From Micromonospora coxensis (GTDB lineage Bacteria > Actinomycetota > Actinomycetes > Mycobacteriales > Micromonosporaceae): a stretch of DNA of 64,000 nt. Shown piece after piece: positions 1-10,191 of the stretch. Below the pieces are notes generated by a model. The model was not told the origin of the DNA, did no database searches, and worked only from the letters and a program-made list of their open reading frames with translations. Both the position numbers and the translations under genes were made by a program. The stretch's first letter is position 1; the number at the start of each line of letters is the position of its first letter. The stretch lies in assembly GCF_900090295.1 (NCBI RefSeq), contig NZ_LT607753.1:1178001-1242000 (forward strand). Direction: 5' to 3'.

Positions 1-1
1 G

Positions 2-259
2 CTGCAGTTCGGCCCGGGCGCGGTCGGTATCGGCTGGGACTCCGGCCTGCTCGGCCTCGCCTCCCACCTGGCCGCCGACGGCAGCGGGATCACTCCCGAC
101 CAGGCCGCCGCCTGGATGGCCTCCGAGGAGGGACGACAGTTCTTCACGCTCTCCGGCGAGCGCTGGTGCGAGGCCGACATCGCCGGCGGCACCGACCCGG
201 AGGCCGCGCGGGCAGCCGCCGCGCGCACCATCGCCGCCTACACCGGCGCGCCGGCCTGA
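2..259 (+). CDS. SRPBCC-family protein, C-terminal fragment (partial)
   Basis: Open frame entering from the left edge and ending at a TGA at 257-259; 85 residues are visible. The fragment starts LQFGPGAVGIGWD and ends with an alanine-rich helix (AARTIAAYTGAPA). This pattern is familiar from the C-terminal part of actinobacterial SRPBCC/AHSA1-type proteins, which bind small hydrophobic ligands in a helix-grip fold. The N-terminal part lies outside the window, so the family call rests on recall of a short region. A hairpin at 310-342 closes the unit and separates it from the convergent gene at 348-710. Confidence 0.55.
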   Translation: MQFGPGAVGIGWDSGLLGLASHLAADGSGITPDQAAAWMASEEGRQFFTLSGERWCEADIAGGTDPEAARAAAARTIAAYTGAPA

Positions 260-309
260 CGGCCACGCGACGGCGCCGGGTCGCGCCTGCACGCGGCCCG
301 ATCGGGGGT

Positions 310-342
310 ACGCCGGGCCACGCGACAGCCGTGGCCCGGCGT
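310..342. terminator. Hairpin terminator between convergent genes
   Basis: Perfect 13-bp inverted repeat (ACGCCGGGCCACG, loop 323-329, then its complement). It lies between the stop of the SRPBCC fragment and the 3' end of the minus-strand gene at 348. No U tract follows on either strand; it probably serves both genes. Confidence 0.6.
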
Positions 343-347
343 CACCC

Positions 348-710
348 TCAGCCGCCGTCGGCTCCGGCGCCGAAGGTGTGCACCACCTCGATCCGGCCGA
401 CGATGTGCCGGTTGAACTCGGCCAACTCCTCGGCCGGCACCCACAGCTCCAGGATGTCCCGGCCGCCGACCTGCCGGACCGGGTACCGGGCGGCGAACTC
501 CCGGTCCACCTCGAACCGGGTGACGAAGCCGACGCCGGAGGCGGGCACGTTCCAGTCCCGGGCGATCATGACGGCGTACGCCTCGGAGAGCACCGGGTAG
601 AAGATCGGCTGGTCGGGCAGGCGCGGCGGCCACGCCGTCCAGCCCGACGCCTCGACCAGCGCCAACTCCTGCGGACCGGTCGGCCGCCACAGCGTCATCG
701 TCGCGTCCAT
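348..710 (-). CDS. Conserved hypothetical protein, sometimes annotated ADP-ribosylation/crystallin J1
   Basis: 120 residues, start ATG at 710; an alternative in-frame ATG lies at 698. It has no signal peptide or membrane segment. The N-terminal part LWRPTGPQELALVEASGW and the block LPDQPIFYPVLSEAYAV are strongly patterned and match small actinobacterial proteins that carry the vague label ADP-ribosylation/crystallin J1. That label is historical, and no ADP-ribosylglycohydrolase metal-binding motif is visible. Length and reading-frame GC pattern support a real gene. Function is unknown. Confidence 0.7.
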   Translation of the reverse strand: MDATMTLWRPTGPQELALVEASGWTAWPPRLPDQPIFYPVLSEAYAVMIARDWNVPASGVGFVTRFEVDREFAARYPVRQVGGRDILELWVPAEELAEFNRHIVGRIEVVHTFGAGADGG

Positions 711-833
711 CGCTCCCCTCCCCCGCCGTGCGTGCCGCCGGACGTTACCGGTCGACCGCCGGTGCGACGAGGCGGTTTCCGGGCGCGGAAAACGGAGGGC
801 GGACTGTCGGTGGTCCCGGGGAGACTGTCCGGC

Positions 834-1391
834 ATGTCGTCACCGCGTACCGCCGAGGACCTCGCCGCGCTCGCCCGCGAGGGCCGGCGGCTGACGTACC
901 TCTGCTTCTGGGGGCACCGGCCACGGCCGGACGGCACGGTCGGCGCCGGTTGCCTGAGCCAGTGGTGGCCGGCGGCGTTCGAGGTGGACGGTCGGCGCTT
1001 CGCCACGGCCGAGCACTGGATGATGTGGCACAAGGCGGTGCTCTTCGGCGACGGGGAGACCGGTGAGCGGATCCTCGCCGCCGGGCACCCGCACCGGGCC
1101 AAGGCGCTCGGCCGTCAGGTGCGCGGCTTCGACGAGGCCGTCTGGCGGTCCCGGCGCTACGACATCGTGGTCGCCGGCAGCCTCGCCAAGTTCGGCCAGC
1201 ACGACGACCTGCGGGCGTACCTGCTGGGCAGCGGTGACCGGGTGCTGGTCGAGGCGAGCCCGGTCGACCGGGTGTGGGGCGTCGGCCTGTCCGCCGACGA
1301 CCCGCGCGCCGAGGACCCGAGCCGCTGGCGAGGGCTGAACCTGCTCGGGTTCGCGCTGATGGAGGCGCGGGAGACGCTGCGGGCGGCGTGA
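834..1391 (+). CDS. NADAR-family N-glycosidase (YbiA-like)
   Basis: 185 residues from ATG 834. Hallmarks of the NADAR (COG3236) fold are visible: the N-terminal block FWGHRPRPDGTVG..CLSQWWPAAF, the F.TAEHWMMWHKA motif, AKALGRQV, and the C-terminal VWGVGLSADDP..W.G.NLLGFALMEAR. Studied members hydrolyse the N-glycosidic bond of early riboflavin intermediates (damaged or reactive ribosylamino-pyrimidines), and some act on ADP-ribose. This fits a housekeeping damage-preemption role in the cytosol. No good ribosome binding site is visible, so the start is chosen from the conserved protein pattern. The RibA/RibD-like pair at 30.6-32.0 kb makes substrates of this type. Confidence 0.85.
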   Translation: MSSPRTAEDLAALAREGRRLTYLCFWGHRPRPDGTVGAGCLSQWWPAAFEVDGRRFATAEHWMMWHKAVLFGDGETGERILAAGHPHRAKALGRQVRGFDEAVWRSRRYDIVVAGSLAKFGQHDDLRAYLLGSGDRVLVEASPVDRVWGVGLSADDPRAEDPSRWRGLNLLGFALMEARETLRAA

Positions 1392-1432
1392 CGCGAGCGG
1401 GGTGGCGCACCCGGGCGGTAACGTGCGGCGGC

Positions 1433-1942
1433 ATGACCGGCGTACCGTACTCGCACTGCTCCTTCTGCGGCGTCGCCTATCCGGCGGACGTGGCCTGGCC
1501 CCGGGTCTGCGCGGCCTGCGGCGAGACGGTCTGGCGCAATCCGCTGCCGGTCGCGGTGGCGCTGCTGCCGGTGCGCACCGACGCCGGGCTCGGCCTGGTG
1601 GTGGTCCGCCGGGACATCGAGCCGGCGCGCGGGCTGCTCGCCCTGCCCGGCGGCTTCATCGAGTACGGCGAGGAGTGGTCGCAGGCGCTGGTACGCGAGT
1701 TGTGGGAGGAGACCGGCCTGGTCGGTGACGCCGGTCAGGCGCGGCTGTTCGCGGTGCACGGCGCCCCGGCCGGCGGCACCATCATGATCTTCGGTGAGCT
1801 GCCGGAGCGGCCGGCGGCCGAGCTGCCCCCGTCGGCGCCCACCGAGGAGGCCACCGAGTGGCTGGTCCTCACCGAGCCGGTCGAGCTGGCCTTCTCCACC
1901 CACACCCGCGCGATGGCCGACTTCTTCGCCCGCCACCGCTGA
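1433..1942 (+). CDS. NUDIX hydrolase with N-terminal zinc ribbon
   Basis: 169 residues from ATG 1433. An N-terminal zinc ribbon is visible (CSFCG about residues 9-13, CAACG about 27-31). A NUDIX domain follows with a complete Nudix box: G-x5-E-x7-RELWEETGL, from GGFIEYGEEW. Zinc-ribbon NUDIX proteins of this layout (NudC-like or ADP-ribose/NADH pyrophosphatase-like) hydrolyse nucleoside diphosphates linked to another moiety, but the true substrate cannot be read from sequence. The gene ends just before a long perfect hairpin at 1965-2011 and is convergent with the xylanase gene. Confidence 0.88.
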   Translation: MTGVPYSHCSFCGVAYPADVAWPRVCAACGETVWRNPLPVAVALLPVRTDAGLGLVVVRRDIEPARGLLALPGGFIEYGEEWSQALVRELWEETGLVGDAGQARLFAVHGAPAGGTIMIFGELPERPAAELPPSAPTEEATEWLVLTEPVELAFSTHTRAMADFFARHR

Positions 1943-1964
1943 CGGTGAGCGTGGCCGGGGCGGG

Positions 1965-2011
1965 CATGACGTCGGCGGCACGACACGCCGTGTCGTGCCG
2001 CCGACGTCATG
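1965..2011. terminator. Long perfect hairpin between convergent genes
   Basis: 22-bp perfect inverted repeat with a 3-nt loop: left arm CATGACGTCGGCGGCACGACAC (1965-1986), loop 1987-1989, right arm 1990-2011. It sits between the NUDIX stop (1942) and the xylanase stop (2090, minus strand). It lacks a U tract and is most likely a bidirectional terminator. Confidence 0.65.
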
Positions 2012-2089
2012 GTCAGCGACCCGGCTCACGGGCGGAGCCGGAGCGTGCGCCCGCCGCGGCGGGTGCGCCCGCCGCGCCGGGCCGTAGGG

Positions 2090-3679
<1,590 letters not shown>

Positions 3680-3884
3680 TCAACGAAAGTCGATGGCCCA
3701 TCCGACCGTCTCGCCGGGCGTCGCGGAGAGCGCCGCCGTCCGGCCGCGACGCGGCGAGCGGCGACCGCCCGTACGGCCGCTCGCCGCGCCGCCGCACGCC
3801 ACCGTCGGTCCGATGACGTACGGACACCGGCCGGACGGTGGGCCGTGCCGGCGGGCCGCTCCGCCCTCGGCCGGACGGTCGGTG

Positions 3885-3897
3885 CCGAAACTTTCGG
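3885..3897. promoter_or_regulatory. Putative xylan-responsive operator 2
   Basis: Perfect palindrome CCGAAA-C-TTTCGG, sharing the GAAA/TTTC core with the site at 3659-3677. It lies 383 bp upstream of the xylanase and just 25 bp past the ABC exporter stop, so either an upstream promoter or looping between the two sites would be needed for it to act. Confidence 0.5.
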
Positions 3898-3921
3898 AAC
3901 CCCGAGGCGCCGGACCCGGGG

Positions 3922-5886
3922 TCAGGCGTCGACCGGGTGGGGGTCGCCGAATCCGCCGCCGTGCGCGACGTAGCCGCTGGCCTGGAGCTGGAACAGCTCG
4001 CGGTAGAGCCCGTCGACCGCCATCAGCTCGTCGTGGGTGCCGCGCTGCACGAGCCGGCCGCGCTCCATCACGAAGATCTGGTCGGCGTGCCGGACGTTGG
4101 CCAGCCGGTGGGTGATCAGGACGACCGCGCGGTCCGGCCGGCGGCGCAGATGCTGGAACAGGGCGTGCTCGGCACGGGCGTCGAGGGCGGCGGACGGCTC
4201 GTCGCAGATCAGCAGCCGGGCGTCGCGGTAGAGGCTGCGGGCGGCGACGAGGCGCTGCCACTGCCCGCCGGAGAGGTCCTGACCGTTCTTGAACTCCCGG
4301 TCCAGCAGGGTGTCGTACCCGAACGGCAGGTCGGCGATCATGTCGTGCGCGGCGGCGGCCCGGGCGGCCTCCTCCACGCTCGGGCCGCCCTGGCCGGGTT
4401 GGCGCTCGTGCCGGCCGATGCGGATGTTCTGCCCAGCGGTGAACGGGAACTTCCACCAGTCCTGGGTCATCACGGCCACCTGGGCGGCGGTCTGCTCCGG
4501 GTCCAGCTCGGTGGTGTCCACCCCGTCCCAGCGGATCACCCCGCCGGTGGGCCGGTAGAGGCCGGCGATCAGCTTGGCCAGGGTGGTCTTGCCGGAGCCG
4601 TTCTCGCCGACCAGGGCGACGACCTCGCCGCGCCGCAGGGTGAGGCTGACCTCGTCCACGGCCGCCGTCTCGGTGTTCGGGTAGCGCAGGGTGACCCGGT
4701 CCAGCTCGATGGTGTCGAACCCGGCGGTGGGCCGGTCCGCGCCGGTGGCGACCCGCTCGCGCGCCCGGTCCAGGAAGTCGCGGTAGTCCTGGTAGTAGAG
4801 CGCGTCCTCGTAGAGGTTGTTGGTGGCGAACACGGCGACGCCCAGGCTGGAGCGCGCGGACTGCAGGGCGAGCAGGGCGGTCGCCGCGGCGGCCAGGGCC
4901 ACCACCCCGGTGAGCAGCAGGCCGCCGAGGAGCGCGTACACGGCGAAGGCGGCGACGCCCCCGACGGACATGCCGAGCGCCCGGGTGGTGCTCTGCGCGC
5001 GGGCCAGCCGCAGCAGGGCGCGCGTCTCGACGGTCATCATCCGGCGGTACTGGCCGAGCAGGAAGCCGCGCATCTGGTAGGCCCGGACCTCGGCGGCGGT
5101 GTGCCGGTTGGCCATCAGGTGGGCCAGCATCCACATCCGGCGGCGCCGGGTGATCCGGGCCAGCATGTGCAGGTACTGCCGGCGGGCCATCTTCACCGCG
5201 GTCACCGCCTCGGGCACCGCCGCCAGCAGCAGGCAGGGCAGCAGCACCGGCTGGATCACGGTCACCGCCACGGCGGTGGCGAGCACGCCGACCACCCCGG
5301 TGAGCAGGTTGACGGTGTGGTCGACGATGGACGCCGCCTCGGCCATCCCCCGGTCGCGGACCCGGTCCATCTCCTCGGCGAAGCCGGCGTCGTCGAAGGC
5401 GGCCAGCTCCACCGCCGTGGTGGCCTCGAAGAGCCGCAGCTCCACCGCGTAGTTGATCTGCGGGATGAGCCGGGCCTGCGCCCACCCGGCGGAGACGGTG
5501 AGCGCGCCCTTGGCGGTCACCGCCGCGGCGGCCAGGGCCAGCGACGGCAGCGCGGCACGCACCCGGTCCGGGGTGGGTCCGGCGGCGAACAGCTCCCGCA
5601 GCACCCCGGTGGTCGCCAGCAGCCCGAGCGTGGTCATCACCCCGGCGGCCAGGTTGAGGCCGATCGCCGCGCAGGTGTCCCGGCGGCTGGTCGACCAGGC
5701 CAGCGTGACGGCCTCGCGGACCAGGTACGGCAGGCGCCGGGCGACCGCCCGGAAGCTGGTGTGCGCGAACCGGGTGGCGTGGTGCATCCAGTGACCGTCC
5801 TCCAGCTCCGGCAGGTCGAACCCGTCCTCCTCACCGGACGGAGAGTCCGTGCCGGGCGCGGGGCGGGAGCCGGTCACCGTCGCCAT
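3922..5886 (-). CDS. ABC exporter, fused transmembrane and ATP-binding domains
   Basis: 654 residues, start ATG 5886 preceded by GGGAGGA. The N-terminal half (about 60-350) is a membrane domain with several hydrophobic segments. The C-terminal half is a nucleotide-binding domain with Walker A GENGSGKTT, Q-loop region VAVMTQDWWKFPF, signature DLSGGQWQR, Walker B LLICDEPSAALD and a switch His in VVLITHRLANV. It is a type-IV half-transporter that should work as a homodimer, or with a partner not present here. The substrate is unknown. It is a single-gene unit. The long hydrophilic N-terminal stretch is typical of actinobacterial exporters of unknown specificity. Confidence 0.9.
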   Translation of the reverse strand: MATVTGSRPAPGTDSPSGEEDGFDLPELEDGHWMHHATRFAHTSFRAVARRLPYLVREAVTLAWSTSRRDTCAAIGLNLAAGVMTTLGLLATTGVLRELFAAGPTPDRVRAALPSLALAAAAVTAKGALTVSAGWAQARLIPQINYAVELRLFEATTAVELAAFDDAGFAEEMDRVRDRGMAEAASIVDHTVNLLTGVVGVLATAVAVTVIQPVLLPCLLLAAVPEAVTAVKMARRQYLHMLARITRRRRMWMLAHLMANRHTAAEVRAYQMRGFLLGQYRRMMTVETRALLRLARAQSTTRALGMSVGGVAAFAVYALLGGLLLTGVVALAAAATALLALQSARSSLGVAVFATNNLYEDALYYQDYRDFLDRARERVATGADRPTAGFDTIELDRVTLRYPNTETAAVDEVSLTLRRGEVVALVGENGSGKTTLAKLIAGLYRPTGGVIRWDGVDTTELDPEQTAAQVAVMTQDWWKFPFTAGQNIRIGRHERQPGQGGPSVEEAARAAAAHDMIADLPFGYDTLLDREFKNGQDLSGGQWQRLVAARSLYRDARLLICDEPSAALDARAEHALFQHLRRRPDRAVVLITHRLANVRHADQIFVMERGRLVQRGTHDELMAVDGLYRELFQLQASGYVAHGGGFGDPHPVDA

Positions 5887-6126
5887 GGGTCCTCCCGGGG
5901 GTCGAGGAGCGGAGCACGGCGAGCCTACTGTCGGCGATCGTCCGGTGTCTGCGCGTGACCGGCGTGTCGTACACGTGTCGCAACGGCGTGTCGGCGACCA
6001 CCCTGCGGGACGGGTCTGACGCGTCGCGTCGCGCGGGTCCCCCACGGGTGGCAGGCTGGACGACGAGCCGGCGGCCGGCGCGAGGCCCGCCGCCGGGTGA
6101 ACGTCGTGAAGGAGAAGATCGACCCG

Positions 6127-7764
<1,638 letters not shown>

Positions 7765-7773
7765 GGTTCACCG

Positions 7774-7806
7774 ACGGCGGCCGGGTCCCGGTGACCCGGC
7801 CGCCGT
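7774..7806 (+). terminator. Rho-independent terminator of pgi
   Basis: Perfect 14-bp stem (ACGGCGGCCGGGTC, loop 7788-7792) starting nine bases after the pgi stop, followed by a short T-containing run (TTTCT). It is one of the few hairpins in the window with a U-like tail. Confidence 0.7.
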
Positions 7807-7821
7807 TTCTCGTACGGAAAG

Positions 7822-7836
7822 ACTGGTCCAACCAGT
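7822..7836. promoter_or_regulatory. FadR/GntR-type operator
   Basis: ACTGGT-CCA-ACCAGT, a perfect hexamer palindrome with a 3-nt spacer, 36-50 bp upstream of the GntR regulator start. The TGGTnnnACCA core is the typical operator of FadR-subfamily GntR proteins, so the adjacent regulator most likely autoregulates the operon here. Confidence 0.7.
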
Positions 7837-7871
7837 TGACGGGTTGATGTGTCTGCCGTCACACTGCTGCC

Positions 7872-8597
7872 GTGGCCTTCCTCCCCGTCCCCCGAAGTTC
7901 CGTCTCCGACCACGTCTTCGCCCAGCTCCGCGACGCCATCGTCAGCGGGCGCTACCGCCCCGACGACCCGCTGCCCGGCGAGCGGGAGCTGGCCGCCGCC
8001 TTCGCCGTCAACCGGCACGCCGTCCGCGAGGCGCTGCGCCGGTTGCAGCAGCTCGGCCTGCTGCGGGTCAGCCAGGGCGGCGCGACCCGGGTGCTCGACT
8101 GGCGCGAGCACGCCGGCCTCGACCTGGCGCTGTCCCTCGCCCAGTCCGGCGACGTGCTGCCGGTCGACAACCTGATGCGCGACATGCTGGAGATGCGGGC
8201 CTGCATCGGCGTCGACGCCGCCCGGCTCTGCGCCGAGCGGGCCGACGCGGCGCTGCGGCGCACGGTCGTCCGCGCCGTCGAGGAGATCGCCGCGCTCGCC
8301 CCCGACCTGCACGCCATGGGCGAGGCGAACATCGCGCTCTGGCGGCACGTCGTCAACGGCTCCGGCAACACCGCGTACCTGCTGGCGTTCAACAGCCTGG
8401 TCGCCGGGGCGGTGGCCGTCGGCGAGGTGCCGCCCGAGCGGCGCGCCGCCGAGCTGCTGGACGTCGCCGGGCACCGCCGCCTGGCCGAGGCGATCGCCGA
8501 CGGGCGGGGCGCCGACGCCGCCCGGGAGGCGCACGCCCTGCTCACCGCCTCCCTCCCCACCCCCACCACGCCACCGGAAAGGGAATGTCGCGCATGA
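7872..8597 (+). CDS. GntR-family (FadR subfamily) transcriptional regulator
   Basis: 241 residues from GTG 7872. An N-terminal winged helix-turn-helix is visible (about residues 10-75; GERELAAAFAVNRHAVREALRRLQ). An all-helical effector domain follows, of FCD type by length and pattern, with acidic/His residues that could bind metal. The matching operator lies at 7822-7836. The downstream fatty-acid hydroxylase gene overlaps its stop, so both are probably co-transcribed, which suggests control by a lipid-related ligand. That ligand is inference. Confidence 0.9.
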   Translation: MAFLPVPRSSVSDHVFAQLRDAIVSGRYRPDDPLPGERELAAAFAVNRHAVREALRRLQQLGLLRVSQGGATRVLDWREHAGLDLALSLAQSGDVLPVDNLMRDMLEMRACIGVDAARLCAERADAALRRTVVRAVEEIAALAPDLHAMGEANIALWRHVVNGSGNTAYLLAFNSLVAGAVAVGEVPPERRAAELLDVAGHRRLAEAIADGRGADAAREAHALLTASLPTPTTPPERECRA

Positions 8598-9442
8598 TCC
8601 CCGCCGTGCTCTACGCCGTACCGGCGTTCCTGCTGCTCATCGTCGTCGAGGCGTTGTCGTACCGGTTCGCGCCGGACGACGACGAACGCGGCTACGAGCT
8701 GCGTGACACCACCACCAGCCTGTCCATGGGCGCCGGCAGCCAGGTGATCGGCTTCCCGTGGAAGCTGCTCACCGTCGGGCTCTACGCGGCCGCCTGGACC
8801 GTCGCGCCGGTGCAGCTCTCCCCCACCAGCGTCTGGACCTGGGTGCTGCTCTTCTTCGCCGACGACCTGGCCTACTACTGGTTCCACCGGGTCCACCACG
8901 AGGTGCGCTTCTTCTGGGCCGGCCACGTGGTGCACCACTCCAGCCAGTTCTTCAACCTCTCCACCGCGCTGCGGCAGAGCTGGACGCCGATGACCTCGCT
9001 GCCGTTCTGGCTCGGCCTGGCGCTGCTCGGCATCCCGCCGTGGATGATCTTCCTGCAGCAGTCGGTCAGCCTGCTCTACCAGTTCTTCCTGCACACCGAG
9101 CGGATCGACCGGCTGCCCCGGCCGATCGAGTTCATCTTCAACACCCCGTCGCACCACCGGGTCCACCACGGCGCCAACGCCGAGTACCTGGACCGCAACT
9201 ACGGCGGCATCCTGATCATCTGGGACCGGCTCTTCGGCAGCTTCGAGCCGGAGCGCGCCGCCGTCCGGTACGGGCTGACCAAGAACATCACCACCTACAA
9301 CCCGCTGCGGGTGGCCACCCACGAGTACGCCGCCATCTGGGCGGACCTGCGCTCGGCCACCTGCTGGCGGCACCGGCTGGGCTACCTGTTCGGCCGGCCC
9401 GGCTGGCAGCCGGCCTCCCCGCAGCCGGCGGTCGGCCGGTGA
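8594..9442 (+). CDS. Sterol desaturase/fatty-acid hydroxylase family membrane protein
   Basis: 282 residues from ATG 8594, which forms an ATGA overlap with the regulator stop; an ATG at 8585 is possible but too close to the AAGGGA sequence. There are several transmembrane helices. The di-iron histidine clusters of the superfamily are present: FHRVHH, HVVHHSS and SHHRVHHG. The family uses a di-iron centre to hydroxylate or desaturate lipids in the membrane. The substrate could be fatty acid, hopanoid or carotenoid; bacterial members of this length are mostly uncharacterised. It is coupled to the YhhN-like gene by a GTGA overlap. Confidence 0.88.
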   Translation: MIPAVLYAVPAFLLLIVVEALSYRFAPDDDERGYELRDTTTSLSMGAGSQVIGFPWKLLTVGLYAAAWTVAPVQLSPTSVWTWVLLFFADDLAYYWFHRVHHEVRFFWAGHVVHHSSQFFNLSTALRQSWTPMTSLPFWLGLALLGIPPWMIFLQQSVSLLYQFFLHTERIDRLPRPIEFIFNTPSHHRVHHGANAEYLDRNYGGILIIWDRLFGSFEPERAAVRYGLTKNITTYNPLRVATHEYAAIWADLRSATCWRHRLGYLFGRPGWQPASPQPAVGR

Positions 9443-10101
9443 GGCGGCTCTGGCCCTGGCTGTTCGGGCTGGTCGTGGCCGTCGAGCTGACCGGTGTCGC
9501 GCTCGACGCGCGGGCGGTGCAGTGGGCGGCGAAGCCGCTGCTCGCGCCGCTGCTGCTGGTCCTGCTGGGCGTACGCCGCCGGTGGGACCTGGTCGCGACC
9601 GGGCTGGTGTTCGCGACGGCCGGTGACGTGGCGCTGCTGCTGCCCGGCACCACCGCGTTCCTGGTCGGAATGGGCTGCTTCCTCGGCACCCAGCTGGCCT
9701 TCCTCACCGCGTTCCTGCGACACCGGCGGGCCCCGCTGGCGGTCTTCGCCGGCTACCTGACGCTGTGGGCGGCGGCCAACGCGCTGCTCTGGGGGCGGCT
9801 GGACGAGCTGCGGCTGCCGGTGCTCGGCTACAGCCTGGCGCTGTGCCTGATGGCCGCCGCCGCGGCCGGGGTGTCCCGGCGGGCCGCGGCCGGCGGGGCG
9901 CTCTTCCTCGGCTCCGACCTGCTTATCGGGCTCGGCGCGGCCGGGGCCGAACTGCCCGGGCGGGGGCTGCTGGTGATGATCACCTACATCGCCGCGCTCT
10001 ACCTCATCACCACCGCGTGGGCGCGGCGCGACCAGCCCGAGCGTCCCACCCCGTCGACGACCAGAACGCCGGCCGGAGCGGAGCCCGCGATCGACGCCTG
10101 A
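9439..10101 (+). CDS. YhhN (TMEM86)-family membrane protein, lysoplasmalogenase-like
   Basis: 220 residues from GTG 9439, overlapping the previous stop. It has about eight hydrophobic helices. YhhN/TMEM86 family features include paired acidic residues in helices (ATAGDVALLLPG and GGALFLGSDLLIG). Mammalian TMEM86 proteins cleave the vinyl-ether bond of lysoplasmalogens; bacterial members act on lysophospholipid-like ether lipids or are uncharacterised. Translational coupling with a lipid hydroxylase suggests a shared lipid substrate. The operon ends at the hairpin 10109-10170. Confidence 0.85.
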   Translation: MRRLWPWLFGLVVAVELTGVALDARAVQWAAKPLLAPLLLVLLGVRRRWDLVATGLVFATAGDVALLLPGTTAFLVGMGCFLGTQLAFLTAFLRHRRAPLAVFAGYLTLWAAANALLWGRLDELRLPVLGYSLALCLMAAAAAGVSRRAAAGGALFLGSDLLIGLGAAGAELPGRGLLVMITYIAALYLITTAWARRDQPERPTPSTTRTPAGAEPAIDA

Positions 10102-10108
10102 TCGGCCG

Positions 10109-10170
10109 CACGGTTTGCGGCGTGTCGCGGTGTCCGAGTGCGCTGACACCGCAACACGCCGCAAACCGTG
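10109..10170. terminator. Long hairpin between convergent genes
   Basis: 26-bp arms (10109-10134 and 10145-10170) with a single mismatch and a 10-nt loop. It lies between the YhhN gene and the convergent acyl-CoA dehydrogenase gene. No U tract is present; it is probably bidirectional. Confidence 0.65.
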
Positions 10171-10191
10171 AGCCCGGCGGGACCGGGTCCG

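Noticed and set aside
7872..9442. A single fused regulator-hydroxylase reading of the 7.9-9.4 kb region
   Set aside because: The regulator and hydroxylase are in different frames, with an ATGA overlap, so these are two coupled genes.
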